Positions 7,999 through 16,739 of a DNA stretch of 64,000 nucleotides are shown here, one piece after another (positions within the stretch are counted from its first letter, which is position 1; each line of letters opens with the position of its first letter). Under the pieces are notes generated by a model. The model was not told the DNA's origin and did no database searches. It saw only the letters and a list, made by a program, of their open reading frames with translations. The stretch is from G965232465 sp965232465 (GTDB lineage: Bacteria; Pseudomonadota; Alphaproteobacteria; JAQWUY01): NCBI GenBank assembly GCA_965232465.1, contig OZ246977.1, positions 1,674,001 through 1,738,000 of the forward strand. The letters run 5' to 3'. The position numbers and the translations under genes are program-made.

Positions 7999-8964
7999 AT
8001 GTTCATATATATATGTAACCGCTTGATACAGGCAATAATGGTGATGTTGGTTGTCGCTATTATTGCATTCGTCATGTTTCAGTTTGTCGGTAATCCGGTC
8101 GATGCCATGGTCGGGCTATATACCACCACCGAAGACCGCATGGCGTTGGCACAACAATTGGGGTTAAACGACCCCTTTTATATACAGTTTTTCCGTTTTA
8201 TCGGCAATGCCGCACAGGGGGAATTTGGCATATCGTATGTGCAACGGGTGCCGGTGTCCGAATTGATTGCCGAACGGTTGCCCGCCACCTTGGAATTGGC
8301 ATTTATATCCGCCTTATTATCGGTGATTATTGGCATTCCGTTTGGCGTATATGCGGCGATTCATCGCAAAACCTTGGGGGCAACGGCAGTCACCATATTT
8401 TCGTTAATTGGTGTATCGTTACCGACTTTTGTGATTGGGCTCGGGCTGATTATGGGGTTTTCCGTTGTGTTGCCATGGTTGCCCTCATTTGGACGGGGCG
8501 AAGTGGTGCATATAGGCTGGTGGGGAACGGGATTATTGACAGAATCCGGAATAAAATCGATCATCTTGCCGGCGTGTACATTGGCATTATATCAAGTAAC
8601 CATGGTTATGCGATTGGTGCGGGCGGAAATGCTGGAAGTGTTACAAACCGATTATATTAAATTTTGTCGGGCACGGGGATTAAAAAACTTTTCGATATAT
8701 TTTACCCATGCATTAAAAAATACTTTGGTACCGGTGATTACCATTATCGGGTTGCAACTGGGCGGTATTATTGCTTTTTCCGTGGTCACCGAAACTGTGT
8801 TTCAATGGCCCGGTATGGGATTGTTGTTTATCCAAGCGGTCAGCAGTGCCGATATTCCAGTGATGTCCGCATATCTTGTGCTAATTGCATTTTTCTTTGT
8901 ATTGACAAATTTTATTGTCGATATATTGTATTTATTGGTCGACCCACGATTACGGGTAAAATAA
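7999..8964 (+). CDS. dppB: DppB/OppB-type peptide ABC permease
   Basis: 321 residues, six predicted membrane helices. It begins with the family N-terminus (NRLIQAIMVMLVVAIIAFVMFQFVGNPVD), has the cytoplasmic EAA-like loop (RARGLKNFSIYFTHALKNTLVPVITIIGLQ, shortened here) and ends in DPRLRVK. It forms half of the inner-membrane channel for di- or oligopeptides. First gene of a five-gene plus-strand operon. No binding-protein gene is in the window, so the system must use one encoded elsewhere. The symbol reflects the family, not proven specificity. Confidence 0.9.
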   Translation: MFIYICNRLIQAIMVMLVVAIIAFVMFQFVGNPVDAMVGLYTTTEDRMALAQQLGLNDPFYIQFFRFIGNAAQGEFGISYVQRVPVSELIAERLPATLELAFISALLSVIIGIPFGVYAAIHRKTLGATAVTIFSLIGVSLPTFVIGLGLIMGFSVVLPWLPSFGRGEVVHIGWWGTGLLTESGIKSIILPACTLALYQVTMVMRLVRAEMLEVLQTDYIKFCRARGLKNFSIYFTHALKNTLVPVITIIGLQLGGIIAFSVVTETVFQWPGMGLLFIQAVSSADIPVMSAYLVLIAFFFVLTNFIVDILYLLVDPRLRVK

Positions 8965-8977
8965 AGGAAAACACTGT

Positions 8978-9892
8978 ATGAAAAATCATATGCAACAATT
9001 TTTAGACAGCGACCTGTACCATGGGTTTAAGGAAAGTCCCTCCGCCCTTGTCAGTTTATTGTTGTTACTGGGAGCTGTTTTTGTTGCCCTGTTTGCCCCA
9101 TGGATTGCCCCTTATGATACCCTTGACATGGCACAAGTGGATCTGATGAATGGGGATTTACCACCATCGTGGATGCCCTATGGGGAATCCGCATTTATTC
9201 TGGGTACGGATGATCAAGGACGGGATTTATTATCCGCTATTATGTTTGGGATTCGCTTGTCGTTTACCGTTGCCATCTGGGCGGTGCTTATATCATTGGT
9301 GTTTGGGGTTATGATGGGGCTTATTGCCGGGTATTATGGCGGGTGGGTCGATGCATGCATTATGCGCATTGTCGATATTCAATTGTCCCTGCCAGCCATA
9401 TTATTGGCATTGCTTATCAGTGGCATTGCCATTGTAATGGTCCCCCCCGAACGACAAACGGATATGGCAATGCCCGTGCTGATTATTGCCATTGCCATTG
9501 CCACTTGGGTCAATTATGCCCGCACAGTACGGTCATCGACCTTAGTACAAATGCAGTTGGAATACATACAAGCTGCAAAATTGGTGGGGTTTTCGAATGG
9601 GTATATTATGATTCGCCACATTTTGCCGAATGTATCCGGACCGATTTTGGTGATTGGTACCATCGACTTTGCCGTGGCAATCTTATTCGAAGCCTCCTTA
9701 TCGTTTTTGGGGGTGGGATTGCCCCCAACCATGCCATCCCTTGGCACGCTTATTCGGGTGGGGAGCGATTACCTGTTTTCTGGACAATGGTGGGTGGTGG
9801 GGTTTTCCGCACTGGCACTGTTTACCATTGCCATTTGTGTCAATCTTGTGGGCGATCGCTTACGGGATATTTTAAACCCAAAAATACGATAA
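8978..9892 (+). CDS. dppC: DppC/OppC-type peptide ABC permease
   Basis: 304 residues. The N-terminal OppC-like segment contains the typical HILGTDDQGRD-type motif (here FILGTDDQGRDLLSAIMFG), followed by six helices and the EAA loop VGFSNGYIMIRHILPNVSGPILV. It ends GDRLRDILNPKIR, as most DppC proteins do. It pairs with the permease 13 bases upstream. The ribosome site AAAGGAAAAC precedes the ATG. Confidence 0.92.
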   Translation: MKNHMQQFLDSDLYHGFKESPSALVSLLLLLGAVFVALFAPWIAPYDTLDMAQVDLMNGDLPPSWMPYGESAFILGTDDQGRDLLSAIMFGIRLSFTVAIWAVLISLVFGVMMGLIAGYYGGWVDACIMRIVDIQLSLPAILLALLISGIAIVMVPPERQTDMAMPVLIIAIAIATWVNYARTVRSSTLVQMQLEYIQAAKLVGFSNGYIMIRHILPNVSGPILVIGTIDFAVAILFEASLSFLGVGLPPTMPSLGTLIRVGSDYLFSGQWWVVGFSALALFTIAICVNLVGDRLRDILNPKIR

Positions 9893-9905
9893 AGGGTATG
9901 ATATT

Positions 9906-11606
9906 ATGGTATTACACATTGAAGATTTAACCGTAAAATATCCGTCCCGTCGGGGCGAGGTGTCCGCCATCGAAGGGGTATCGTTACATTTACAAGCCGG
10001 CGAGATTTTAGGGGTGGTGGGGGAATCTGGGGCGGGCAAATCGACCATTGGGACGACCGTTATGGGGCTATTAGCCACACCGGGATATGTGGCAAATGGG
10101 CATATTACCTTAATGGGCGATCGCCTTGATAGCAACAATACTCCCCTTATGGAATCGATTCGGGGCAAACGCATAGGCATGATATTCCAAGACCCGATGA
10201 CCGCCCTTAATCCGCTTTTGACTATCGAAAAGCAGTTGGTGGAAACCATCCGTCGCCATATACCCATGACCACACAACAGGCACAACAACGGGCGGTGGC
10301 ATTATTACAAGAAATGGAAATTGCCGATGCGGAAAAACGGGTTACACAATACCCACACCAATTCTCCGGTGGACAACGGCAACGCATGGTGATTGCCCTT
10401 GCCCTGTGTGCAGAACCGGAAGTGCTGATTGCCGACGAACCCACCACCGCCTTGGATGTGGCGGTGCAATCGCAAATCTTAAAACTGTTACGCAAGCTTG
10501 CCCTCAATCGGGGGGTGGGTATTATGCTTATCACCCATGATATGGGCGTTATCAAGGATGTAACCGACCGGGTGGCGGTGATGTTCAAGGGGGCATTGGT
10601 GGAAGTGGGTGCCACAGAAACCTTGCTTAACACACCGAATCATCCCTACACCAAAGCACTCATTTCCGCCGTCCCCCCCGGCGACAGAAAAATTGAGCGA
10701 TTCGTCAATGTGGACAGCATTGAAAAAAATACCGCAATCGGCACCGCCCCTGCGTGGGTGTTACATGAGGCAAAAAATACTATGGATCCTATAACATCCC
10801 CCCCTATATTACAAATCAGCGATGTGGATGTACAATTTTTAATACAAGGGTCAATTGTTCCATCGTGGCGGCAATACTTCCATTGCCTCAAAAATATATC
10901 ATTTGATGTCAAAGATGGTGAAACGGTCGGGATTGTTGGCGAATCTGGGTCGGGCAAGTCGACGGTGGCACGGGTCATTTGTAGCCTGTACCCAGTACAA
11001 AAAGGTACTGTGTTATACAAAAATCAACAGCTAAATCCCCCCATACGCAAAAGCAACATACGTAAAGGAATGGGGCGGGAAGTACAAATGATATTTCAGG
11101 ATCCCTACGCATCGCTTGATGGGCGATTATCCATTAAACATATTATTGGTGCCCCAATGGCATACCACTTTCCAGAACTCAGCAAGAAACAGGTATATGA
11201 GCGGGTGCATGATTTGTTAAAATTGGTGGGCTTACCGCCACAATCCGCCTTAAAATATCCCCATGAATTTTCAGGTGGACAACGGCAACGCATCTCGATT
11301 GCCCGGGCACTGGGCATGAAACCACGGTTTTTAATTTGCGACGAACCCACATCCGCCCTTGATGTATCCGTACAGGCACAGATTTTAAATTTGTTAAAGG
11401 ATTTACAAAACGCACTGGGATTAACCATGATATTTATCAGCCACGATTTACCAGTTATCCGCCAAATGTGTGCCCGGGTCATCGTCATGCAAAACGGTGT
11501 AATTTTGGAAAACCAAGAAACAGAAACCCTGTTTTCGAACCCCAAAACCGCATACACAAAACAATTACTGGATTTAATGCCAGGACAAAACCGCATTCGT
11601 ATATAA
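9906..11606 (+). CDS. double-domain peptide ABC ATPase (DppD-DppF fusion)
   Basis: 566 residues with two complete nucleotide-binding domains: first Walker A GESGAGKST, signature FSGGQRQRM and Walker B ADEPTTALD; second Walker A GESGSGKST, signature FSGGQRQRIS and Walker B CDEPTSALD. Each domain is followed by the oligopeptide-transport C-terminal region (NHPYTKALISAVP after the first). The fused form replaces separate DppD and DppF and energises the two permeases just upstream. It lies 13 bases after the dppC stop. Confidence 0.93.
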   Translation: MVLHIEDLTVKYPSRRGEVSAIEGVSLHLQAGEILGVVGESGAGKSTIGTTVMGLLATPGYVANGHITLMGDRLDSNNTPLMESIRGKRIGMIFQDPMTALNPLLTIEKQLVETIRRHIPMTTQQAQQRAVALLQEMEIADAEKRVTQYPHQFSGGQRQRMVIALALCAEPEVLIADEPTTALDVAVQSQILKLLRKLALNRGVGIMLITHDMGVIKDVTDRVAVMFKGALVEVGATETLLNTPNHPYTKALISAVPPGDRKIERFVNVDSIEKNTAIGTAPAWVLHEAKNTMDPITSPPILQISDVDVQFLIQGSIVPSWRQYFHCLKNISFDVKDGETVGIVGESGSGKSTVARVICSLYPVQKGTVLYKNQQLNPPIRKSNIRKGMGREVQMIFQDPYASLDGRLSIKHIIGAPMAYHFPELSKKQVYERVHDLLKLVGLPPQSALKYPHEFSGGQRQRISIARALGMKPRFLICDEPTSALDVSVQAQILNLLKDLQNALGLTMIFISHDLPVIRQMCARVIVMQNGVILENQETETLFSNPKTAYTKQLLDLMPGQNRIRI

Positions 11607-11627
11607 CCATTTGATAAGGACACTATT

Positions 11628-12788
11628 ATGCACATTCGTAACAGCATTCACAACATGACCGATATGTTAACCGCATGGCGGCAAGACATTCATGCCCACC
11701 CAGAATTAGCATTCGAAGAAGTACGCACATCGGGATTGGTACAACAACGGTTAAAATCTTTTGGTATCGAAGTACACACCGGGTTTGGCGGCACCGGGGT
11801 TGTGGGGGTGATTAAAAATGGTACTTCTGACCGTAAAATAGGGTTTCGGGCGGATATGGATGCGTTGCCGATTACAGAACAAAGTGATATGCCCTACACA
11901 TCGACCACAGATGGCAAAATGCACGCTTGCGGACATGATGGGCATACGACTATTTTACTGGGGGTGGCAAAATACTTGGCGGAAAACAAAAACTTCGACG
12001 GCACAGTATATTTATATTTTCAGCCGGCGGAAGAAGCCGGCGGGGGGGCCAATGTGATGATTCAAGACGGTTTATTTGACCAATTTAAGCCCGATGAAGT
12101 GTATGCGTTGCATACCTCCCCTACGCATGCGGTGGGCGAAATTGCCATGGTTGAAGGACCGTTCTTAGCGGCACCAGATGCGTTTACCCTGCATGTGCAA
12201 GGCAAGGGGGGACACGCCGCCATACCCCAAATGTGTATCGACCCGATTTATGCCGGGGTACAGATTTGTAATGCGTTACAATCCATCGCCTCACGCAGAG
12301 TCGACCCATTGGACAACATCGTCGTCAGCATCACCCGATTTCATGGGGGCGATGCGTACAATGTTATCCCCGACAGCATCGACATATGGGGCACAGTACG
12401 AACCATGCAACACGCCACCCGGGAGTATGCGGAAAAAACCCTAGGATCTATTGCCAAAACTGTTGGCAATGCCCATGGGGTAACGGTGGATGTCACATAT
12501 GAGCGTATGTATCCCCCCACCATTAACGACCCACAGGCGGTAAAATACGCTTGGCAAGCGGCACTCGACACTGTGGGGGCGGACTATGTGCTTGTGGCAC
12601 CCCGCATTATGGGGGGCGAAGATTTTTCTTATATGTTGGAACAGGTTCCGGGCTGTATGGTGTGTTTGGGCAATGGCAAGGACAGTTTTGTATGCCACCA
12701 TCCAAAATTTAATTTTAATGACAGTTCTATACCCTATGGGGTACAATGGTTTGTCCATATGGCGGAACAACGGTTAGCAAAAAAATGA
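11628..12788 (+). CDS. M20 family amidohydrolase (hippurate hydrolase/aminoacylase type)
   Basis: 386 residues. Metal-site motifs of the M20D group are present: MHACGHDGH (Cys101, His103), FQPAEEAGGG (Glu135-Glu136), a His in YALHTSP and a late His in VCHHPKFNFND. Enzymes of this family remove acyl groups from N-acyl amino acids or split dipeptide-like amides in the cytoplasm. Its place after a peptide importer suggests it processes imported substrate. The next gene starts within its stop codon. Confidence 0.9.
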   Translation: MHIRNSIHNMTDMLTAWRQDIHAHPELAFEEVRTSGLVQQRLKSFGIEVHTGFGGTGVVGVIKNGTSDRKIGFRADMDALPITEQSDMPYTSTTDGKMHACGHDGHTTILLGVAKYLAENKNFDGTVYLYFQPAEEAGGGANVMIQDGLFDQFKPDEVYALHTSPTHAVGEIAMVEGPFLAAPDAFTLHVQGKGGHAAIPQMCIDPIYAGVQICNALQSIASRRVDPLDNIVVSITRFHGGDAYNVIPDSIDIWGTVRTMQHATREYAEKTLGSIAKTVGNAHGVTVDVTYERMYPPTINDPQAVKYAWQAALDTVGADYVLVAPRIMGGEDFSYMLEQVPGCMVCLGNGKDSFVCHHPKFNFNDSSIPYGVQWFVHMAEQRLAKK

Positions 12789-13432
12789 CGGTACTTATCA
12801 CAGGATTCGAACCATTCGAGAACGATTCGTACAATGTATCAGGTGCGATTGCCGATCACTTACATAATGCAGTGGTGGCGGGGCATCCCATTGTCGGTGT
12901 TACATTGCCTGTGGTACAATACGACAGTATCAGGCAATTAAAACAGTGTATCGATTCGTACCGCCCATCGGTTATTGTCAGTCTAGGATACGCCAGAATA
13001 TCCAGTTCCCTGCGGATTGAACGCACGGCAATCAATATGGATGATTACCGTATTCCCGATACGGCGGGCAATCAGCCCATTGATGAACGCATATTTGCCG
13101 ATGCCCCGGATGCGTACTTTGCCAGCCTACCGATAAAGTGTATTACCCAAGCCATAAGAAACGCTGGTATCCCCGCCCATGTCAACGAAACCGCCGGGGT
13201 ATACCTGTGCAATCATATCTTTTTTGGTGGACTGTATTACACCCAAAATACGCCGATAAAATCCGGCTTTGTCCACCTCCCCCCCGATGAAAAATTGGCA
13301 ACCACAGATAAAACCACTGGCGATATGATACCCTTCGAAACACAATGTCAGGCGATACGCATTTTAATCGACACCACAATAAACACCCCCCACGACAAAA
13401 AAATATCGGGGCTGGGCAAGGCGTGGGATTAA
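12785..13432 (+). CDS. pcp: pyroglutamyl-peptidase I
   Basis: 215 residues. The ATG overlaps the previous stop (ATGA). The cysteine-peptidase C15 triad is visible: Glu79 (RIERTAIN), Cys142 (ETAGVYLCNHIFF) and His164 (SGFVHLPP). It removes N-terminal pyroglutamate from peptides. Coupling to the M20 hydrolase and peptide importer suggests one uptake-and-trim pathway. Length is typical. Confidence 0.92.
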   Translation: MTVLITGFEPFENDSYNVSGAIADHLHNAVVAGHPIVGVTLPVVQYDSIRQLKQCIDSYRPSVIVSLGYARISSSLRIERTAINMDDYRIPDTAGNQPIDERIFADAPDAYFASLPIKCITQAIRNAGIPAHVNETAGVYLCNHIFFGGLYYTQNTPIKSGFVHLPPDEKLATTDKTTGDMIPFETQCQAIRILIDTTINTPHDKKISGLGKAWD

Positions 13433-13605
13433 ATAAAACACATAAAAAAGAAGGTTGACAAACGCAAAATGATGTAGTAGTGTCAAGTCGTTATATAAAC
13501 AGGCAACTGTGTGGCAGCTGTGTGGCTTATTTTAATTTCGTTTTTAGTGCAATTTCGCACCATTTTATAAAATTTATACTCATAATGTATACTAGGGGTA
13601 TTATC
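13433..13605. other. intergenic region after peptide operon
   Basis: About 170 bases. TTGACA at 13455-13460 could be a -35 box for the following gene, but the matching -10 is poor. An inverted TTGACA/TGTCAA pair (13455-13460, 13481-13486) and a doubled CTGTGTGGC near 13507-13525 are present. The AGGGG site at about 13594 serves the next gene. Confidence 0.35.
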
Positions 13606-13959
13606 ATGATAGATTATAAAAAAGCTTTATACACCACAGGCTGTTTGATGGCTTTGTCAATAACACCTGCCATGGGGGCGATTAGCATTATCACCGAACA
13701 AGACTTGTTACAATCCCCCGAATCCGGTGTATTGCAAGACACAACAGATATACAGTTTTTATTTGTCAATCGGCAAATTACCCTCAGCAGTGAATCACGC
13801 ACAGACGATGACGATTCGGACAGCAGCACAGATTCCAATGGCCGCACCAGTAACAACGACAGACAAGACGATTGGGGACGGGATAACGATTGGGGACGGG
13901 ATAGCGACTGGGGACGGGATAGCGATTGGGGACAGGATAGCAGGTGGGATTGGAAATAA
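13606..13959 (+). CDS. small secreted protein with C-terminal WGRD repeats
   Basis: 117 residues starting MIDYKKALYTTG. A signal peptide ends near TPAMGA. A short middle part follows (ITEQDLLQSPESGVLQ), then a very acidic Asp/Ser stretch (about 66-75) and four copies of a six-residue D-W-G-R-D-S/N repeat before the tail RWDWK. The internal ATG at 13606 is favoured over the longer ORF because AGGGG lies 7 bases upstream and a signal peptide follows directly. No family recognised. The regular Trp/Asp spacing suggests a cation- or surface-binding repeat; that is inference. Confidence 0.7.
   Translation: MIDYKKALYTTGCLMALSITPAMGAISIITEQDLLQSPESGVLQDTTDIQFLFVNRQITLSSESRTDDDDSDSSTDSNGRTSNNDRQDDWGRDNDWGRDSDWGRDSDWGQDSRWDWK
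13870..13941. repeat. 18-bp coding tandem repeat, 4 units
   Basis: Units at 13870-13887, 13888-13905, 13906-13923 and 13924-13941 (GATTGGGGACGGGATAGC type, one or two differences each) encode the DWGRDS repeat of the secreted protein. Confidence 0.9.
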
Positions 13960-14014
13960 ATTTTATAAGATAGTTTAAGATACAGTGTAATATAATCTTC
14001 ATATACAATATTCA

Positions 14015-14043
14015 TTGACAGTATGGCACATATTGTATACAAT
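14015..14043 (+). promoter_or_regulatory. sigma-70 promoter with palindrome over the -10 box
   Basis: TTGACA (14015-14020), 17-base spacer, TACAAT (14038-14043). A perfect 12-bp palindrome ATTGTATACAAT (14032-14043) covers the -10, the form expected of an operator for a GntR/FCD-type or similar repressor. It probably drives the envelope-protein operon that follows. Confidence 0.6.
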
Positions 14044-14062
14044 GAGTACTATGGGAGGTACT

Positions 14063-14086
14063 ATGAAACAATTAAGGAATATCTGA
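14063..14086 (+). CDS. possible 7-residue leader peptide (MKQLRNI)
   Basis: ATG at 14063 is preceded by GGGAGG with ideal spacing and the frame stops after seven codons, about 110 bases before the lipoprotein gene. It lies just after the promoter at 14015. It could be a translated leader or the leftover start of a lost gene. No hairpin arrangement proving attenuation was seen. Confidence 0.3.
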   Translation: MKQLRNI

Positions 14087-14198
14087 GTACATATAGGTCA
14101 AGATTGGTGTTTTAGGGGTGTATGTATGGGATACCACACAGGCAGTGCTTCGTATCACCACCGCCACAAAATACAAGGCAACATATAAAGGACATACG

Positions 14199-15206
14199 AT
14201 GATAAAAAATATAATAAACATGGGAATAGTATTGACGATGGCGGTATTCCTGTCCGCATGTCAAACCACCCAACGCACTATAAACGCTGCAACACAAGAA
14301 GCAGATGCTCTGGCAGATAAACAATCAGCGGATTTGAATTTATTAAGTACGACTATAAGAGACTTAACCGCAAAAGCCATAGAAAAGACAGCGGAAAGTG
14401 ATAGTATAACAGAATCTATTTATAAGTCTTATGGTGAGTATATGAGACAACCTTTATGGAAGAGACTTATGTTAGATGTAGGCGAAGGCCTTACCTTAGG
14501 CAATATGCCAGATTCGCTTGGTATGTCTAATATGGATTTTCGTAGATTGAATATAGAGAATTATATGCAAACTTTAATTCTTGACGAACAAGCAAGAAAA
14601 ACGAGATTGGAAGTTGAAAATTTAAAAGATTATTATACCCGAGCAGAGAGTTTATATGAATCACAAATGAGAACTGCTCAATTTAAATTACAGTCGGCTA
14701 TATTGGAAAATACGCAAATCACCAAACCCCAATTTGCCCGTCTGGGATTACCCTTAACCGATGCGGAAAAAGAAAAACATATGGTACAATTATCAACGGC
14801 ACAAAATGGCGATATTTTAATTGAACAACACGCTTTTAATGGCGGGCGGATAACCGCTATGTTTTATTCAAACAATACAGTATTTAAAAAAATACCCAAC
14901 AAAGACATTTTAACCGCTGTTATGAATGCCCCATTTGTGGTGGACTTTATGGGCGATGGGCGTACTATGGGTTCCATAAAAAACCATTTTAACACCGACC
15001 TTGGGGCGGGAAATTATGCCCTGATTGAAAATACCAATCGTACAAAATATTGTGTGGTATTTAGGTTTGCCTATATGCACCCGCATATTGTCCAAGACAT
15101 TACAACCGACGGGGCATTGTGCCGTTCCGCCGCCGAAGAAAACGCCATTACCATGGAATTTTATGCCAAGGAATTTATAACCGCTTTACATTTAAAGAAT
15201 AGGTAA
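14199..15206 (+). CDS. hypothetical lipoprotein with long helical region
   Basis: 335 residues. The start MIKNIINMG at 14199 has AAGGAC 5 bases upstream. The lipobox LSAC gives an acylated Cys near residue 20. Residues about 25-180 are Glu/Lys/Ala-rich and look helical or coiled coil; the C-terminal third is mixed (HAFNGGRITAMFYSNN, FRFAYMHPHIV). No family recognised. It opens a three-gene set with a DUF4384-like protein and an LPP20-like lipoprotein. The first half (to about 14710) uses AGA/ATA/AGT codons unlike the second half, which matches the neighbours. Confidence 0.75.
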   Translation: MIKNIINMGIVLTMAVFLSACQTTQRTINAATQEADALADKQSADLNLLSTTIRDLTAKAIEKTAESDSITESIYKSYGEYMRQPLWKRLMLDVGEGLTLGNMPDSLGMSNMDFRRLNIENYMQTLILDEQARKTRLEVENLKDYYTRAESLYESQMRTAQFKLQSAILENTQITKPQFARLGLPLTDAEKEKHMVQLSTAQNGDILIEQHAFNGGRITAMFYSNNTVFKKIPNKDILTAVMNAPFVVDFMGDGRTMGSIKNHFNTDLGAGNYALIENTNRTKYCVVFRFAYMHPHIVQDITTDGALCRSAAEENAITMEFYAKEFITALHLKNR

Positions 15207-15211
15207 AAAAT

Positions 15212-15988
15212 ATGAAAAAAGCCCTATATACCCTGTTATACCCCCTATATATTGGCATTGCCCATGCACAATTGGTAACTGGAACCGGTGCCTATATATA
15301 TGATGGCAATGTGACGGAAAATTTTGCCTGTTCACAAGCGGAAATTAAAGCCCGGACAAACATTATGGAAAAAATTGGCAATACATCGTTTTCCCATCGC
15401 AGCGTGTTGCAATCATCAGACGACACCCCAGACGGCAGATTAACCCAACAAAGCGTTGAATTTGGCAGTGCCTATTTCAAACAGATCATCAGCAAAACAC
15501 AAACCTTCAGCCGTCAAAAAGCGATCAACAATTCGGATCAGAAGTATAATGTCTGTTCCATTACCCTGCAAGCGGAAGTATCACAATTTAAAACCAAAGC
15601 CGACCCCAGCTTTACTTTTTCCGTAACCTTGCCGCGCAATCAATATTTTGAAGGCGATTTATTGGAATTTGATATAACACCTGCACAGCGTATGTATGTG
15701 TATGTATTTTTATGGCAACCACAAGACACCGCCAAAGAATATGTACGCATATATCAATCCACAGCACCCATTTCCAAAAAACGCACAATACCCGATACTG
15801 TAAAATGGAAACTGGTATCCGGAAGCGTTGGCAACACCGCAGATGTCGACACCTTATATATCTTGGCAACCAAACAACCGTTTAATGCCTTGGCATCGTA
15901 CACATTTCAAGAATTTAACACAACCCTGTTTAAAATCGAACGGGAAAATTGGGATTTAAAAACTATCCATTATACTATTGCAAAATAA
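15212..15988 (+). CDS. exported DUF4384-like protein
   Basis: 258 residues with a short signal peptide ending AHAQ. Residues about 130-215 follow the DUF4384 pattern: RNQYFEGDLLEFDITPAQRMYVYVFLWQPQ, then VRIYQS and later LYILATKQPF. That domain often accompanies outer-membrane or secretion lipoproteins of the LPP20/CsgG type, which fits the next gene. Five bases separate it from the lipoprotein upstream, so they are cotranscribed. Biochemical role unknown. Confidence 0.65.
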   Translation: MKKALYTLLYPLYIGIAHAQLVTGTGAYIYDGNVTENFACSQAEIKARTNIMEKIGNTSFSHRSVLQSSDDTPDGRLTQQSVEFGSAYFKQIISKTQTFSRQKAINNSDQKYNVCSITLQAEVSQFKTKADPSFTFSVTLPRNQYFEGDLLEFDITPAQRMYVYVFLWQPQDTAKEYVRIYQSTAPISKKRTIPDTVKWKLVSGSVGNTADVDTLYILATKQPFNALASYTFQEFNTTLFKIERENWDLKTIHYTIAK

Positions 15989-16023
15989 AGTATTACGCTT
16001 TAACAACTAAGGAGATAAAAACA

Positions 16024-16623
16024 ATGAATAACATTTTAAAATTAACCATCGCATCCGCTGCGGCATTTTTATTGGTGGCATGTGGTACAAAAATACCCGA
16101 CAAAGGTACCGCAGAATACGATGCCCATGTAAAAAAACAAGATATTGAAAATACCCTAAAAACCACCCCAGATTGGTTTTTAAACATTCCCATATCCGAC
16201 CAGGAAATTTATGGGGTGGGTACAGGTATTTCCCCCAATATGCAACTCGCTATCGATAAGGCCATACTGGAAGGCAAAGTTTCCTTGGCGGATCAAACCA
16301 GTGGTAAGGTATCGTCACGATTAAAACAATTTTCCAAGGAAGTGGGGTCTGATACGGACAAAATTATTATATCGACCATTGAAAAAGTCAGCATAAACGC
16401 CATTACCGCCGCTGATGTATCGGGATATATCCGTGACAAAATTATCGTACAAGAAGAAAAGGGACAGAACCGTGTATTTGTATTGCTCAAATTACCTTTT
16501 CAGCGGGTGAACAAATTGGCACTGGAGGCGGTCAAAAAAGAGGCTATTTTATCCACAACCTTAACAGAATCCGATGCATTCCAACAGCTGGAAGCGGAAC
16601 TAGAAAAACTGGAAAGCCAATAA
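16024..16623 (+). CDS. LPP20-family lipoprotein
   Basis: 199 residues. ATG at 16024 follows AAGGAGATAAAAACA. The lipobox LVAC places the lipid on Cys near 22. The mature part has the LPP20 pattern: PDWFLNIP, then IYGVGTGISPNMQLAIDKAILEGKVSLA, and a C-terminal helical tail. Related proteins sit in the outer membrane. It closes the envelope-protein operon and is followed by a clear terminator. Confidence 0.8.
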   Translation: MNNILKLTIASAAAFLLVACGTKIPDKGTAEYDAHVKKQDIENTLKTTPDWFLNIPISDQEIYGVGTGISPNMQLAIDKAILEGKVSLADQTSGKVSSRLKQFSKEVGSDTDKIIISTIEKVSINAITAADVSGYIRDKIIVQEEKGQNRVFVLLKLPFQRVNKLALEAVKKEAILSTTLTESDAFQQLEAELEKLESQ

Positions 16624-16647
16624 TTTAAAACTATTTTAGCCAACAAG

Positions 16648-16674
16648 CACCGCATTGCAATATGCGGTGTTTTT
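16648..16674 (+). terminator. rho-independent terminator of the envelope operon
   Basis: Stem CACCGCAT / ATGCGGTG (16648-16655, 16662-16669) with a six-base loop and a T run from 16670. Confidence 0.85.
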
Positions 16675-16739
16675 GTGTTGCAATGCCCCACCCTATCCGC
16701 CTATGCCCCATATATAATAAAATTTAGGATCCCTTTATA

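Noticed and set aside
9872..10633. Open frame of about 253 codons on the minus strand over the peptide ATPase gene
   Set aside because: It is antisense to two canonical ABC motifs; its Cys/Ser/Arg-rich product has no sensible domains.
13855..13941. 18-bp repeats considered as a CRISPR-like array
   Set aside because: The units are contiguous without spacers and lie in a coding frame with a signal peptide, so it is a protein repeat.
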